Shown here: in pieces, positions 55,679-64,000 of the stretch | Layout of the letters: every line of letters begins with the position of its first letter | Position numbering within the stretch: position 1 is the stretch's first letter | Source of the DNA: Mycolicibacterium rutilum | GTDB taxonomy: Bacteria; Actinomycetota; Actinomycetes; Mycobacteriales; Mycobacteriaceae | Direction of reading: 5' to 3' | Assembly: GCF_900108565.1 (NCBI RefSeq) | Contig: NZ_LT629971.1 | Span: 3,348,001 to 3,412,000 of the forward strand | DNA: 64,000 nucleotides | The notes under the pieces: generated by a model | Databases searched by the model: none | What the model saw: only the letters and a program-made list of their open reading frames with translations | Told to the model about the DNA's origin: nothing | Made by a program: the position numbers and the translations under genes

Positions 55679-58020
55679 AGACCCTCGGTGACCACTACGC
55701 GCCGTTCACGCCCACGGGGGACGCGCTGGTACTCGCCTCGGCGTCGTCGCCGGCCGAACGTGAACTGCTCGACGACTGGCTGGACCGGCAGCGCCGCCAG
55801 AACCCGGGCTCCAAGATCGACGTGCTGCTGCTGCCGGGTGACGACGATCCGCCGCCGGGCGTGCTCGCCCAACTGGTATCCGAACTCGAAGCCGGCGAGG
55901 ACAGGTCCGTCGTGCCGGTGCGGGTGTTCTGGGTGCCGGGCGGACTGCCGACGCGCTCCAAGGTGGTGTCCCTGCTGTCGGGGCGTGACACCTACCGCCC
56001 ACCGGAAATCCTGCAACGACGGATCCTGCGCCGCGACCAGTCCCGGGCGCGGGTCGTCGCCGGTGAACCCGCCAAGGTCTCCGAGCTGCGCCAGCAGTGG
56101 GCCGACACCACCGTCGCCGAAAACCCCCGCGAATTCGCACGATTCGTCATCCGCCGGGCGATCCTCGCGATCGAACGAGTCGAACTGCGGCTGCTCGGGC
56201 CGGAGTACAAGTCCCCGCGGCTGATCAAGCCGGAACTCCTGGCGTCGGCGCGGTTCCGCGAAGGGCTGCAGCGTATCCCCGGTGCCGACCTCGAGGCCGC
56301 GGGCGAGATGCTCGACGAGCTGTCGACCGGCTGGAGCCGGTTCTCGGTCGATCTGATCCCGTCGCTCGGCCGGGCGATCTTCAGCCGCGGCTTCGACCCG
56401 AACATCGACTACGACCGCGACGAAGTCGAGGCGATGCGCCGCAACCTGGAGAACCATCCGGCGGTCCTGCTGTTCTCGCACCGGTCCTACCTCGACGGCG
56501 TCATCGTGCCGGTGGCCATGCAGGAGAACCGGTTACCGCCGGTGCACACGTTCGCCGGGATCAACCTGTCGTTCGGGTTCATGGGCCCCCTGATGCGCCA
56601 CTCCGGGGTGATCTTCCTGCGGCGCAAGCTCGACGACCCGGTGTACAAATACGTGCTGCGCCAGTTCGTCGGCTACATCGTCGAGAAGCGGTTCAACCTC
56701 AGCTGGTCGATCGAGGGAACCCGGTCGCGCACCGGAAAGATGTTGCCGCCCAAGCTCGGCCTGCTCGCCTACGTCGCCGACGCGTACCTCGACGGCCGCA
56801 GCGAGGACATCCTGCTGCAGCCGGTGTCGATCAGCTTCGACCAACTCCACGAGACCGCCGAGTACGCCGCCTACGCCAGGGGAGGGGAGAAGACCCCCGA
56901 AAGCCTGTCGTGGATGTACAACTTCATCAAGGCTCAGGGCGAACGTAACTACGGCAAGATCTACGTCCGCTTCCCCGAGGCGGTGTCGATGCGCGAGTAC
57001 CTCGGCGTCCCGCACGGCCCGATGTCCACCGACGACGACGCCAAACGCCTGGCGCTGCAGAAGATGGCGTTCGAGGTGTCGTGGCGCATCCTGCGTGCCA
57101 CGCCGGTCAACGCCAGCGCGCTTGTCTCGGCGCTGCTGCTCACCACCCGCGGCATCGCGCTGACCCTCGACCAGGTCCACCACTCGCTGCAGCCCTCGCT
57201 GGACTACCTGGAGCGCAAGCAGACGCCGATGACGAACAGCGCCTTGCGGTTACGGACCCCCGAAGGGGTCCGCTCGGCGCTCGACGCACTGTCCAACCGC
57301 CACCCGGTCACGTGCGTCGAGGGCGGTCGCGAGCCGGTGTGGCGGATCGCACCCGAGGACGAGCACGAAGCGGCGTTCTACCGCAACACCCTCATCGACG
57401 CGTTCCTGGAGACCTCGCTGGTCGAGTTGGCCCTCGTGCACGCAGGCCGCGCGGAAACCGACCGGCTCAACGCGTTCTGGACGCAGGTGATGCGACTGCG
57501 CGACCTGCTCAAGTTCGACTTCTATTTCGCCGACTCGGCGGCGTTCCGCGAACACGTCGCCGAAGAGCTGTCCTGGCAGGACGATTGGGAAGCTCAGGTG
57601 AACGCGGGCGAGGAACAGGTGGACGCCCTGTTGCGGGTGAAGTCGCCGCTGCTGGCCGGCGCCATGCTGCGGCCGTTCTTCGAGGCCTACTCGATCGTCG
57701 CCGATGTGCTGCGCGACGCGCCCGCCGAGATCGACGAGAAGGAACTCACCCGCCGCGCGCTCGGGCTGGGCAACCAGTACGTCGCGCAGAACCGGGTGCG
57801 CAGCAACGAGTCGGTGTCGGCGCTGCTGTTCGCGACCGCCCGCCAGGTGGTCGCCGACCAGCACCTGCTGGAACCGGCCGCCGATCTGCAGGAGCGCCGC
57901 CTGGCCTTCCGCGACGAGCTGCGCGCCATCCTGCGCGACATGGACAAGGTGGAGCGGATCTCGCTCAAGCAGTTCATGGCCCGTGAGGCCGCCCGCCGGA
58001 AGGTGCGCCTCGACTCCTGA
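55675..58020 (+). CDS. plsB2: Glycerol-3-phosphate acyltransferase PlsB
   Basis: 781 residues, the usual size of mycobacterial PlsB2. It acylates sn-glycerol 3-phosphate to start phospholipid and triacylglycerol synthesis at the inner membrane. The acyltransferase motifs are [15 protein letters not shown] (HX4D), [12 protein letters not shown] and [18 protein letters not shown], followed by a long helical C-terminus. GTG start at 55675, overlapping the plsC stop. With plsC and the DGAT-like gene it forms a coupled three-step glycerolipid operon. Confidence 0.96.
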   Translation: MKTLGDHYAPFTPTGDALVLASASSPAERELLDDWLDRQRRQNPGSKIDVLLLPGDDDPPPGVLAQLVSELEAGEDRSVVPVRVFWVPGGLPTRSKVVSLLSGRDTYRPPEILQRRILRRDQSRARVVAGEPAKVSELRQQWADTTVAENPREFARFVIRRAILAIERVELRLLGPEYKSPRLIKPELLASARFREGLQRIPGADLEAAGEMLDELSTGWSRFSVDLIPSLGRAIFSRGFDPNIDYDRDEVEAMRRNLENHPAVLLFSHRSYLDGVIVPVAMQENRLPPVHTFAGINLSFGFMGPLMRHSGVIFLRRKLDDPVYKYVLRQFVGYIVEKRFNLSWSIEGTRSRTGKMLPPKLGLLAYVADAYLDGRSEDILLQPVSISFDQLHETAEYAAYARGGEKTPESLSWMYNFIKAQGERNYGKIYVRFPEAVSMREYLGVPHGPMSTDDDAKRLALQKMAFEVSWRILRATPVNASALVSALLLTTRGIALTLDQVHHSLQPSLDYLERKQTPMTNSALRLRTPEGVRSALDALSNRHPVTCVEGGREPVWRIAPEDEHEAAFYRNTLIDAFLETSLVELALVHAGRAETDRLNAFWTQVMRLRDLLKFDFYFADSAAFREHVAEELSWQDDWEAQVNAGEEQVDALLRVKSPLLAGAMLRPFFEAYSIVADVLRDAPAEIDEKELTRRALGLGNQYVAQNRVRSNESVSALLFATARQVVADQHLLEPAADLQERRLAFRDELRAILRDMDKVERISLKQFMAREAARRKVRLDS

Positions 58021-58059
58021 CGCCGAGCGCACGGATTCGGGCGATCCCGGCACACGCCA

Positions 58060-58065
58060 TACGCT
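58060..58065 (+). promoter_or_regulatory. -10 element, CopD-CtaG gene
   Basis: TACGCT fits TAnnnT and ends exactly 7 nt before the ATG at 58073, suggesting a leaderless transcript independent of plsB2. Confidence 0.45.
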
Positions 58066-58072
58066 GGATGAC

Positions 58073-60070
58073 ATGACGACGGCGGCGACGGGCGTGCGCA
58101 GCAGCGCAGTGTGGCCCGTGCTCGTCGGCGTCGCGGTGCTGGCCGGTGCGGTCGCCGCCGGCATCGGGGCGCTGTCGCTGGCCGACGCGCTGACCGCCAC
58201 CGGCTTGCCGAACCCCGGCCCGGTCACCACCTACGGGCTGCCGTTCGTGCGGGCAGCCGGCGAGATCGCCGCCGTCGTGGCGGTCGGCTCGTTCCTGTTC
58301 GCGGCGTTCCTGACCCCGCCGCAGGCCACCGGGGTGCTCGACGCCGGCGGCTACCGCGCGCTGCGGCTCGGCACCGGGGCGTCGGCCGTGTGGACCGTGT
58401 GCGCGGCGCTGCTGGTCCCGTTGACGGTCTCCGACGTCTCCGGGCAACCGCTCCTCGACAACCTCAACCCGATGCAGATCTGGTCGGCGGCCGGTCTCGT
58501 CGAGACCGCGAGTGCATGGCGCTGGACTGCGTTTCTGGCCGCGGCGGTCACCGTGGCCAGCCTGCCGGTGCTGCGCTGGTCGTGGACGCCGGTCCTGCTG
58601 GCCGGCGGGTTGACGACGCTCATGCCGCTGGCGCTGACGGGCCACTCGTCGACCGGCGGCGACCATGACCTGGCGACCAACAGCCTGGTGTTCCACCTGG
58701 TGGCCGGGTCGCTGTGGGCCGGCGGGCTGCTCGCGCTGCTGGTGCACGTCTGGCGTCGCGGCGCGCACGCCGACCTGGCGGCACGGCGGTTCTCGGCGAT
58801 CGCGCTGTGGTGTTTCGTGGTGATGGCCGTCAGCGGTGTGCTCAACGCGCTGGCCCGGATGCAACCGGCCGACCTGCTGCGCACCTCGTACGGGCTGCTG
58901 GTCGTCGCCAAGGTCGTCGCGCTGGCCCTGCTGGCTGTGGTCGGCTGGCGTCAGCGGCGGTCCGGTCTGGCCGCGCTGCGCGCCGATCCCGAGGCCCGTG
59001 GCCCCCTGATCCGGCTGGCGTTGGTCGAGGCGGTGCTGTTCGGGGCGACGTTCGGGATCGCGGTCGGACTGGGCCGCACCCCGCCGCCCCCACCACCGCG
59101 GCTGCCCAGCCCGGTCGAGGTGGCGATCGGCTACGACATCGCCGGGCCGCCCACCGTCGCGCGGCTGCTGTTCGACTGGCGCTTTGACCTGGTGTTCGGC
59201 ACCGCGGCGATCGTGTTCGCCATCGTCTACCTGGTCGGGGTGCGCCGGTTGCGCCGCCGCGGCGACGCCTGGCCCGTCGGCAGGACGGTCGGCTGGTTGT
59301 GCGGTTGCGCGGCGCTGCTGATCGCGACGTCGTCCGGGCTCGGCCGCTACATGCCCGCCATGTTCTCGATGCACATGATCGCCCACATGATGCTGTCGAT
59401 GCTGGTGCCGGTCCTGCTGGTGCTCGGGGCGCCGATGACGCTCGCGCTGCGGGTGCTGCCCGCGGCCGGGCGCGGTGATCCGCCGGGCGCGCGGGAGTGG
59501 CTGCTGGCCGGACTGCACTCGCGGGTGTCGCGGTTCCTGACCAACCCGATCGTCGCGACGGTGATCTTCGTCGCGGGCTTCTACGGCCTGTACTTCGGCG
59601 GGCTGTTCGACGCCGCCGTCGACAACCACGCCGCGCACGTGCTGATGAACCTGCACTTCCTGCTCAGCGGCTACCTCTTCTACTGGGTGGTGATCGGGAT
59701 CGACCCGGCGCCACGCCAGCTCCCGCAGCTCGGCAAGCTCGCGATGGTGTTCGCCTCGCTGCCTTTGCACGCGTTCTTCGGCGTGGTGCTGATGGGCATG
59801 AAGACGGTCCTCGGTGAGCCGTTCTACCGGTCGCTGCAGCTGGACTGGCACACCGATCTGCTGTCCGATCAGCGCACCGGCGGCGGAATTGCTTGGGCGG
59901 CAGGAGAATTCCCACTGCTGCTGGTGATGTGCGCGCTGCTGATCCAGTGGCGGCGCAGCGACCAACGCACCGCGACGCGGTTGGACCGCGCCGCCGACCG
60001 CGACGACGACGCCGATCTGGCCGCCTACAACGCGATGCTGGCCGAACTGGCGCGCCGCGACGCCCGATAG
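58073..60070 (+). CDS. CopD-CtaG fusion membrane protein
   Basis: 665 residues with about 14 membrane helices. The N-terminal half is CopD-like (copper resistance family), with FHLVAGSLWAGGLLALLVHV and WRTAF-type helices. The C-terminal half is the CtaG/caa3-oxidase assembly family, with FSMHMIAHMMLSMLVPVLLVLGAP, NLHFLLSGYLFYWVVIGIDP and LPLHAFFGVVLMG, all His-rich and likely to bind copper. Such fusions are known in actinobacteria and are thought to deliver copper to cytochrome oxidase. The ATG is supported by a leaderless -10. The tail is charged and disordered. Confidence 0.92.
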   Translation: MTTAATGVRSSAVWPVLVGVAVLAGAVAAGIGALSLADALTATGLPNPGPVTTYGLPFVRAAGEIAAVVAVGSFLFAAFLTPPQATGVLDAGGYRALRLGTGASAVWTVCAALLVPLTVSDVSGQPLLDNLNPMQIWSAAGLVETASAWRWTAFLAAAVTVASLPVLRWSWTPVLLAGGLTTLMPLALTGHSSTGGDHDLATNSLVFHLVAGSLWAGGLLALLVHVWRRGAHADLAARRFSAIALWCFVVMAVSGVLNALARMQPADLLRTSYGLLVVAKVVALALLAVVGWRQRRSGLAALRADPEARGPLIRLALVEAVLFGATFGIAVGLGRTPPPPPPRLPSPVEVAIGYDIAGPPTVARLLFDWRFDLVFGTAAIVFAIVYLVGVRRLRRRGDAWPVGRTVGWLCGCAALLIATSSGLGRYMPAMFSMHMIAHMMLSMLVPVLLVLGAPMTLALRVLPAAGRGDPPGAREWLLAGLHSRVSRFLTNPIVATVIFVAGFYGLYFGGLFDAAVDNHAAHVLMNLHFLLSGYLFYWVVIGIDPAPRQLPQLGKLAMVFASLPLHAFFGVVLMGMKTVLGEPFYRSLQLDWHTDLLSDQRTGGGIAWAAGEFPLLLVMCALLIQWRRSDQRTATRLDRAADRDDDADLAAYNAMLAELARRDAR

Positions 60071-60108
60071 CGGGGGCTGGGCGGGGCTAGGCTGTGCGGG
60101 CTGTGCGC

Positions 60109-60165
60109 CGAGACCGACGCTTTGGTCGGTTTCCGCCCGCCGAATCGACCATTACGTCGGTTTCG
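60109..60165. repeat. Imperfect palindrome, left copy (REP-like)
   Basis: Left arm 60110-60133 (core GAGACCGACGCTTTGGTCGG) and right arm 60142-60164 (core GAATCGACCATTACGTCGG) are inverted copies matching at about 18 of 23 positions around an 8-bp loop. It lies in the spacer between the CopD-CtaG gene and the AbiEi/DUF559 gene, 45 bp before the latter's GTG. A second copy lies just after that gene. Confidence 0.75.
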
Positions 60166-60209
60166 AGGAGCGTGGAGCCAGACCACCCGTCGCGGGCGTC
60201 CAACCAGGT

Positions 60210-61052
60210 GTGGAGATTCCCTTCGTCGGTAGCGACGCCGTAGCGGCCGGCCGCCTCACCAGAGCCCACCTGCGCAGTCACTATCGGCCGCTGTACCGCG
60301 GTATCTACGTCCCGCGACACCACAGAGCGTCGCTGCGCGAGAGGATCACCGGCGTGGCGCTCGCCTCGCCGTCAGCGGTCATCGCCGGGGTAGCCGCCTC
60401 CGCGATGCACGGCGCGAAATGGGTCGACGACGATGTCCCCGTTGAACTGGTCGCGGCGGTCCGGCGCCAGCGCGGGCTGATCGTCCGCGACGAGACCTTG
60501 GCCGACGACGAAGTCACCACGGTCGCGGGCATCCGGGTCACCACGCCGGCCCGGACCGCGTTCGACCTGGGTCGGCATCAGTCACGGGGCAGGGCCGTCG
60601 CACGCATGGACGCGTTGATGAATGCCCGACCGTTCGCTCCCGAGGACGTCGCGCTGCTGGCGAAACGTCATCGCGGGGTGCGTGGTCTGCGACGGCTGCG
60701 AGTGGCGCTGCCGCTCGTCGACGGCGGCGCCGAGTCGCCGAGAGAAACGTGGCTGCGGCTCCTCTTCATCGACGCGGGGCTACCCTGTCCCACAACGCAA
60801 TACGTCGTTCGCGACGAGTTCGGTCGCTATGTCCGGCGCATCGACATGGTCTGGGAGGACTTCAAGGTCGGCGCGGAATACGACGGAGGACAACACCTCA
60901 CCAGTCGGCGACAGTACGTCCTCGACGTCCAGGTCAGACGCACGTTGCAGCGGCTCCGCTGGCACGTCGTCCACGTCATCAAAGAGGATGCCAAGGCCGA
61001 CGTCATCGCGCAGGTGCGAAATGCGTTGTTGTCGCGGGGTTGGCGGCCGTAG
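60210..61052 (+). CDS. AbiEi-like/DUF559 protein with PD-(D/E)XK (Vsr-like) fold
   Basis: 280 residues. The N-terminal part (GRLTRAHLRSHYRPLYRGIY, VAASAMHGAKWV) resembles AbiEi-type antitoxin winged-helix domains. The C-terminal part (ETWLRLLFIDAGLPCP, RRIDMVWEDFKVGAEYDGGQH, RLRWHVVHVIKED) matches the DUF559/very-short-patch-repair endonuclease-like family, with a plausible E...D...E active-site set. Many mycobacterial genomes carry several such genes with unknown function. It is bracketed by two copies of one palindrome (60109-60165 and 61071-61127). GTG start at 60210; no strong ribosome site. Confidence 0.75.
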   Translation: MEIPFVGSDAVAAGRLTRAHLRSHYRPLYRGIYVPRHHRASLRERITGVALASPSAVIAGVAASAMHGAKWVDDDVPVELVAAVRRQRGLIVRDETLADDEVTTVAGIRVTTPARTAFDLGRHQSRGRAVARMDALMNARPFAPEDVALLAKRHRGVRGLRRLRVALPLVDGGAESPRETWLRLLFIDAGLPCPTTQYVVRDEFGRYVRRIDMVWEDFKVGAEYDGGQHLTSRRQYVLDVQVRRTLQRLRWHVVHVIKEDAKADVIAQVRNALLSRGWRP

Positions 61053-61070
61053 GCGCGCTGTCCGCCTGCT

Positions 61071-61127
61071 CGAGACCGACGTATTGGTCGATTGCGAGCG
61101 GTGAAATCGACCAAAACGTCGGTCTCG
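61071..61127. repeat. Imperfect palindrome, right copy (REP-like)
   Basis: Left arm 61071-61095 (core GAGACCGACGTATTGGTCGA) and right arm 61103-61127 (core TCGACCAAAACGTCGGTCTC) pair with only two mismatches over 24 positions and a 7-bp loop. Its left arm matches that of the copy at 60109-60165 at 20 of 24 positions. It begins 18 bp after the DUF559 gene stop and could also act as its terminator. Confidence 0.8.
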
Positions 61128-61293
61128 GCGATCGGGCGATCAGCGCATCCCCAACACCGCATTCATCCACAGGGCACGCGCCGCCGCCCGCTGGCGAGCC
61201 GATCGGTGTCGGCGCCCGGGCGCTCAATGGCGGTGTCACCGACGAGCCGGGACACCCGGGTCGTCGCAAAGAAACCAGTTGGAAGGACACAGC

Positions 61294-61749
61294 ATGTTCG
61301 AGACACCGTTCACCATCGTCGGCAACATCGTCACCGACCCGATCCACCGCCGCGTCGGAGACCAGGAGATGGTCCGGTTCCGCGTCGCGAGCAACTCGCG
61401 CCGCCGCACCGCCGAGGGAACATGGGAGCCCGGCAATTCGTTGTTCGTCACGGTCAACTGCTGGGGGCGGGTGGTGGCCGGGACCAGCGCGGCGCTGGTC
61501 AAAGGCGACCCGGTGATCGTCGTCGGGCATGTCTACACCAGCGAGTACGACGACCGCGACGGCAACCGGCGCTCCTCGGTGGAGGTGCGCGCCACTTCCG
61601 TCGGCCCCGATCTGGCCCGGTGCGGGGCGCGCCTCGACCGGGTCAAACAGCAGACCGACCAGCGTTCGGCGGATCCCGACGGCGATTCCGCGGACGGCGG
61701 CGACGACGATGCAGACCAGCCCGACGAGGCGCTGCCTCTGACGGCGTAG
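61294..61749 (+). CDS. Single-stranded DNA-binding-protein-like (Rv2478c-like)
   Basis: 151 residues, OB fold of the SSB family: ETPFTIVGNIVTDPIHRRVG, VRFRVASNSRRRTAEG, LFVTVNCWGRVVAGTSAALVKGDPVIVVGHV. The acidic Asp-rich C-terminal tail ends in EALPLTA rather than the DDxPF tip used by replicative SSB to bind partners, so this is a paralogue, possibly an SSBb. GGAAGGAC precedes the ATG at 61294; a TTG at 61279 is less likely. Order matches Rv2478c next to ettA. Confidence 0.9.
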   Translation: MFETPFTIVGNIVTDPIHRRVGDQEMVRFRVASNSRRRTAEGTWEPGNSLFVTVNCWGRVVAGTSAALVKGDPVIVVGHVYTSEYDDRDGNRRSSVEVRATSVGPDLARCGARLDRVKQQTDQRSADPDGDSADGGDDDADQPDEALPLTA

Positions 61750-61887
61750 CGGCCGCCCGGCGCGCGCAGCCCTCGAACCCGTCGGCTGCTCGCGCCGGGA
61801 TGGCTCACTGCCCACCGCCCGGGCGGCCCCGCCTACGATGGTCCGCGAGTATTACCCAGATTTCGATCTTGAAAGGCACATCACGGC

Positions 61888-63561
<1,674 letters not shown>

Positions 63562-63618
63562 TCCGGCGGGGTCGGCGGCCAAGCGCGCGCCGGACTACTA
63601 AGGTCATCTGGCGTGCGG

Positions 63619-63646
63619 GGCCGTCCGCCCAGCGGGGCGGACGGCC
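63619..63646 (+). terminator. GC-rich hairpin after ettA
   Basis: GGCCGTCCGCCC (63619-63630) and GGGCGGACGGCC (63635-63646) form a perfect 12-bp stem with a 4-nt loop. It has no U-tract. It lies between ettA and gdh and probably ends the ettA transcript. Confidence 0.65.
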
Positions 63647-63691
63647 ACATCCAACGGCGGGTGGTCCGTGCCAACAGGTCAGGAGCGTCGC

Positions 63692-64000
63692 ATGGCGGTG
63701 AATCCGGGGGATAGCGGGGGACCGGCGGGCGCCGAGACCGGGCACCGCGAGTCGCCGGCACTCGACGACCAGACGACGGCGCGGCTGGCTCGCGCGTATC
63801 TGGAGACCTACCGCGGCCCGCACGCCGACGCGCCGGCCGCGGACGCGGCGGTGACGATGCCGGTGACGGCGACCGCGCGTCAGATCGTCTCGCCGAACCT
63901 CATCGCCGCCCATCACCGGCTGGGCCGCTTCCGGCCGTTCGGCGACACCCGCGTCGAGGTCTACCCGTCCGACGATCCGGCGGGCATCGGCCCGGCGCTG
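63692..64000 (+). CDS. gdh: NAD-specific glutamate dehydrogenase (L180-type), 5' end only
   Basis: 103 residues are present and the frame is still open at the window end. The sequence LARAYLETYRGPHADAP ... LIAAHHRLGRFRPFGDTRVEVYPSDDPAGIGPAL matches the N-terminus of the roughly 1,600-residue NAD-dependent glutamate dehydrogenase, which in mycobacteria directly follows ettA (Rv2476c). The large enzyme deaminates glutamate to 2-oxoglutarate. AGGAG at 63681-63685 precedes the ATG at 63692. The assignment rests on this short stretch plus gene order. Confidence 0.85.
   Translation, partial: MAVNPGDSGGPAGAETGHRESPALDDQTTARLARAYLETYRGPHADAPAADAAVTMPVTATARQIVSPNLIAAHHRLGRFRPFGDTRVEVYPSDDPAGIGPAL

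Noticed and set aside
61751..61828. GGCCGCCCGG/CCGGGCGGCC as a terminator after the SSB-like gene
   Set aside because: The 10-bp arms match perfectly, but the 58-nt loop and high GC make chance pairing likely.

Overview
This window is high-GC actinobacterial DNA and almost certainly comes from a Mycobacterium/Mycolicibacterium-type chromosome. Evidence: a single-chain type I fatty acid synthase of about 3,070 residues with acpS immediately downstream, many GTG starts, GTGA/ATGA start-stop overlaps, a PE-PPE-domain protein, mycobacterial FadD/FadE/Mce-associated families, and many starts preceded by a TAnnnT-like hexamer exactly 7 nt upstream (the leaderless arrangement common in mycobacteria). 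From 13.4 kb to the end, gene content and order largely follow, from memory, the M. tuberculosis segment from Rv2525c down to Rv2476c, with local losses (no scoA/scoB/fadD35 beside accD1) and insertions. The species cannot be fixed from the sequence alone.

Layout. 0-5.7 kb: a tight plus-strand cluster of two acyl-CoA synthetases, an amidohydrolase and two Mce-associated membrane proteins; two similar GAnAATnnnATTCTC palindromes precede the amidohydrolase and the first Mce-associated gene. 5.7-13.3 kb: accessory genes, comprising two convergent IspD-family genes (one degenerate), a SARP/BTAD-type regulator coupled to a 37-residue membrane microprotein, an LtrA protein with an apparent 3' frameshift, ChaB, an MFS transporter, a MerR regulator and a PotD-like lipoprotein. 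13.4-26.5 kb: fatty-acid core (Tat-exported DUF1906 protein, fas, acpS) followed by an M20 peptidase, bcp and a DUF3618 protein. 26.5-37.2 kb: tRNA-Lys, ldtB, tRNA-His, orn, a HerA-like ATPase, SDR, UMF1-type MFS, proline-rich MmpS-like protein, S9 peptidase, two tiny membrane proteins and a TetR regulator.

37.2-46.7 kb: branched-chain (leucine) catabolism, comprising accD1-accA1-fadE19-MaoC-citE and the branched-chain keto-acid dehydrogenase bkdABC. It is divergent from the TetR gene, with a strong inverted repeat between them. 46.7-52.5 kb: YchJ protein, EchA14-type hydratase, a coupled three-gene operon (PE-PPE-domain protein, methyltransferase, exported protein), an acyl-ACP thioesterase, a glycine-rich exported protein, tRNA-Arg, and a freestanding homing-endonuclease-like PD-(D/E)XK gene that looks acquired. 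52.5-58 kb: a tightly coupled glycerolipid operon (wax ester synthase/DGAT-like, HAD-PlsC, PlsB2). 58-64 kb: CopD-CtaG fusion, an AbiEi/DUF559 nuclease-like gene bracketed by two copies of the same imperfect palindrome, an SSB-like protein, the ABC-F protein EttA, and the 5' end of NAD-glutamate dehydrogenase.

The genes join fatty acid synthesis (fas/acpS), acyl activation and beta-oxidation (fadD, echA, fadE), leucine degradation feeding acetyl-CoA, and glycerolipid assembly. The most unusual items are the palindrome-bracketed nuclease at 60.1-61.1 kb, the orphan homing-type nuclease beside tRNA-Arg, the convergent IspD/pseudo-IspD pair and the regulator-coupled microprotein.
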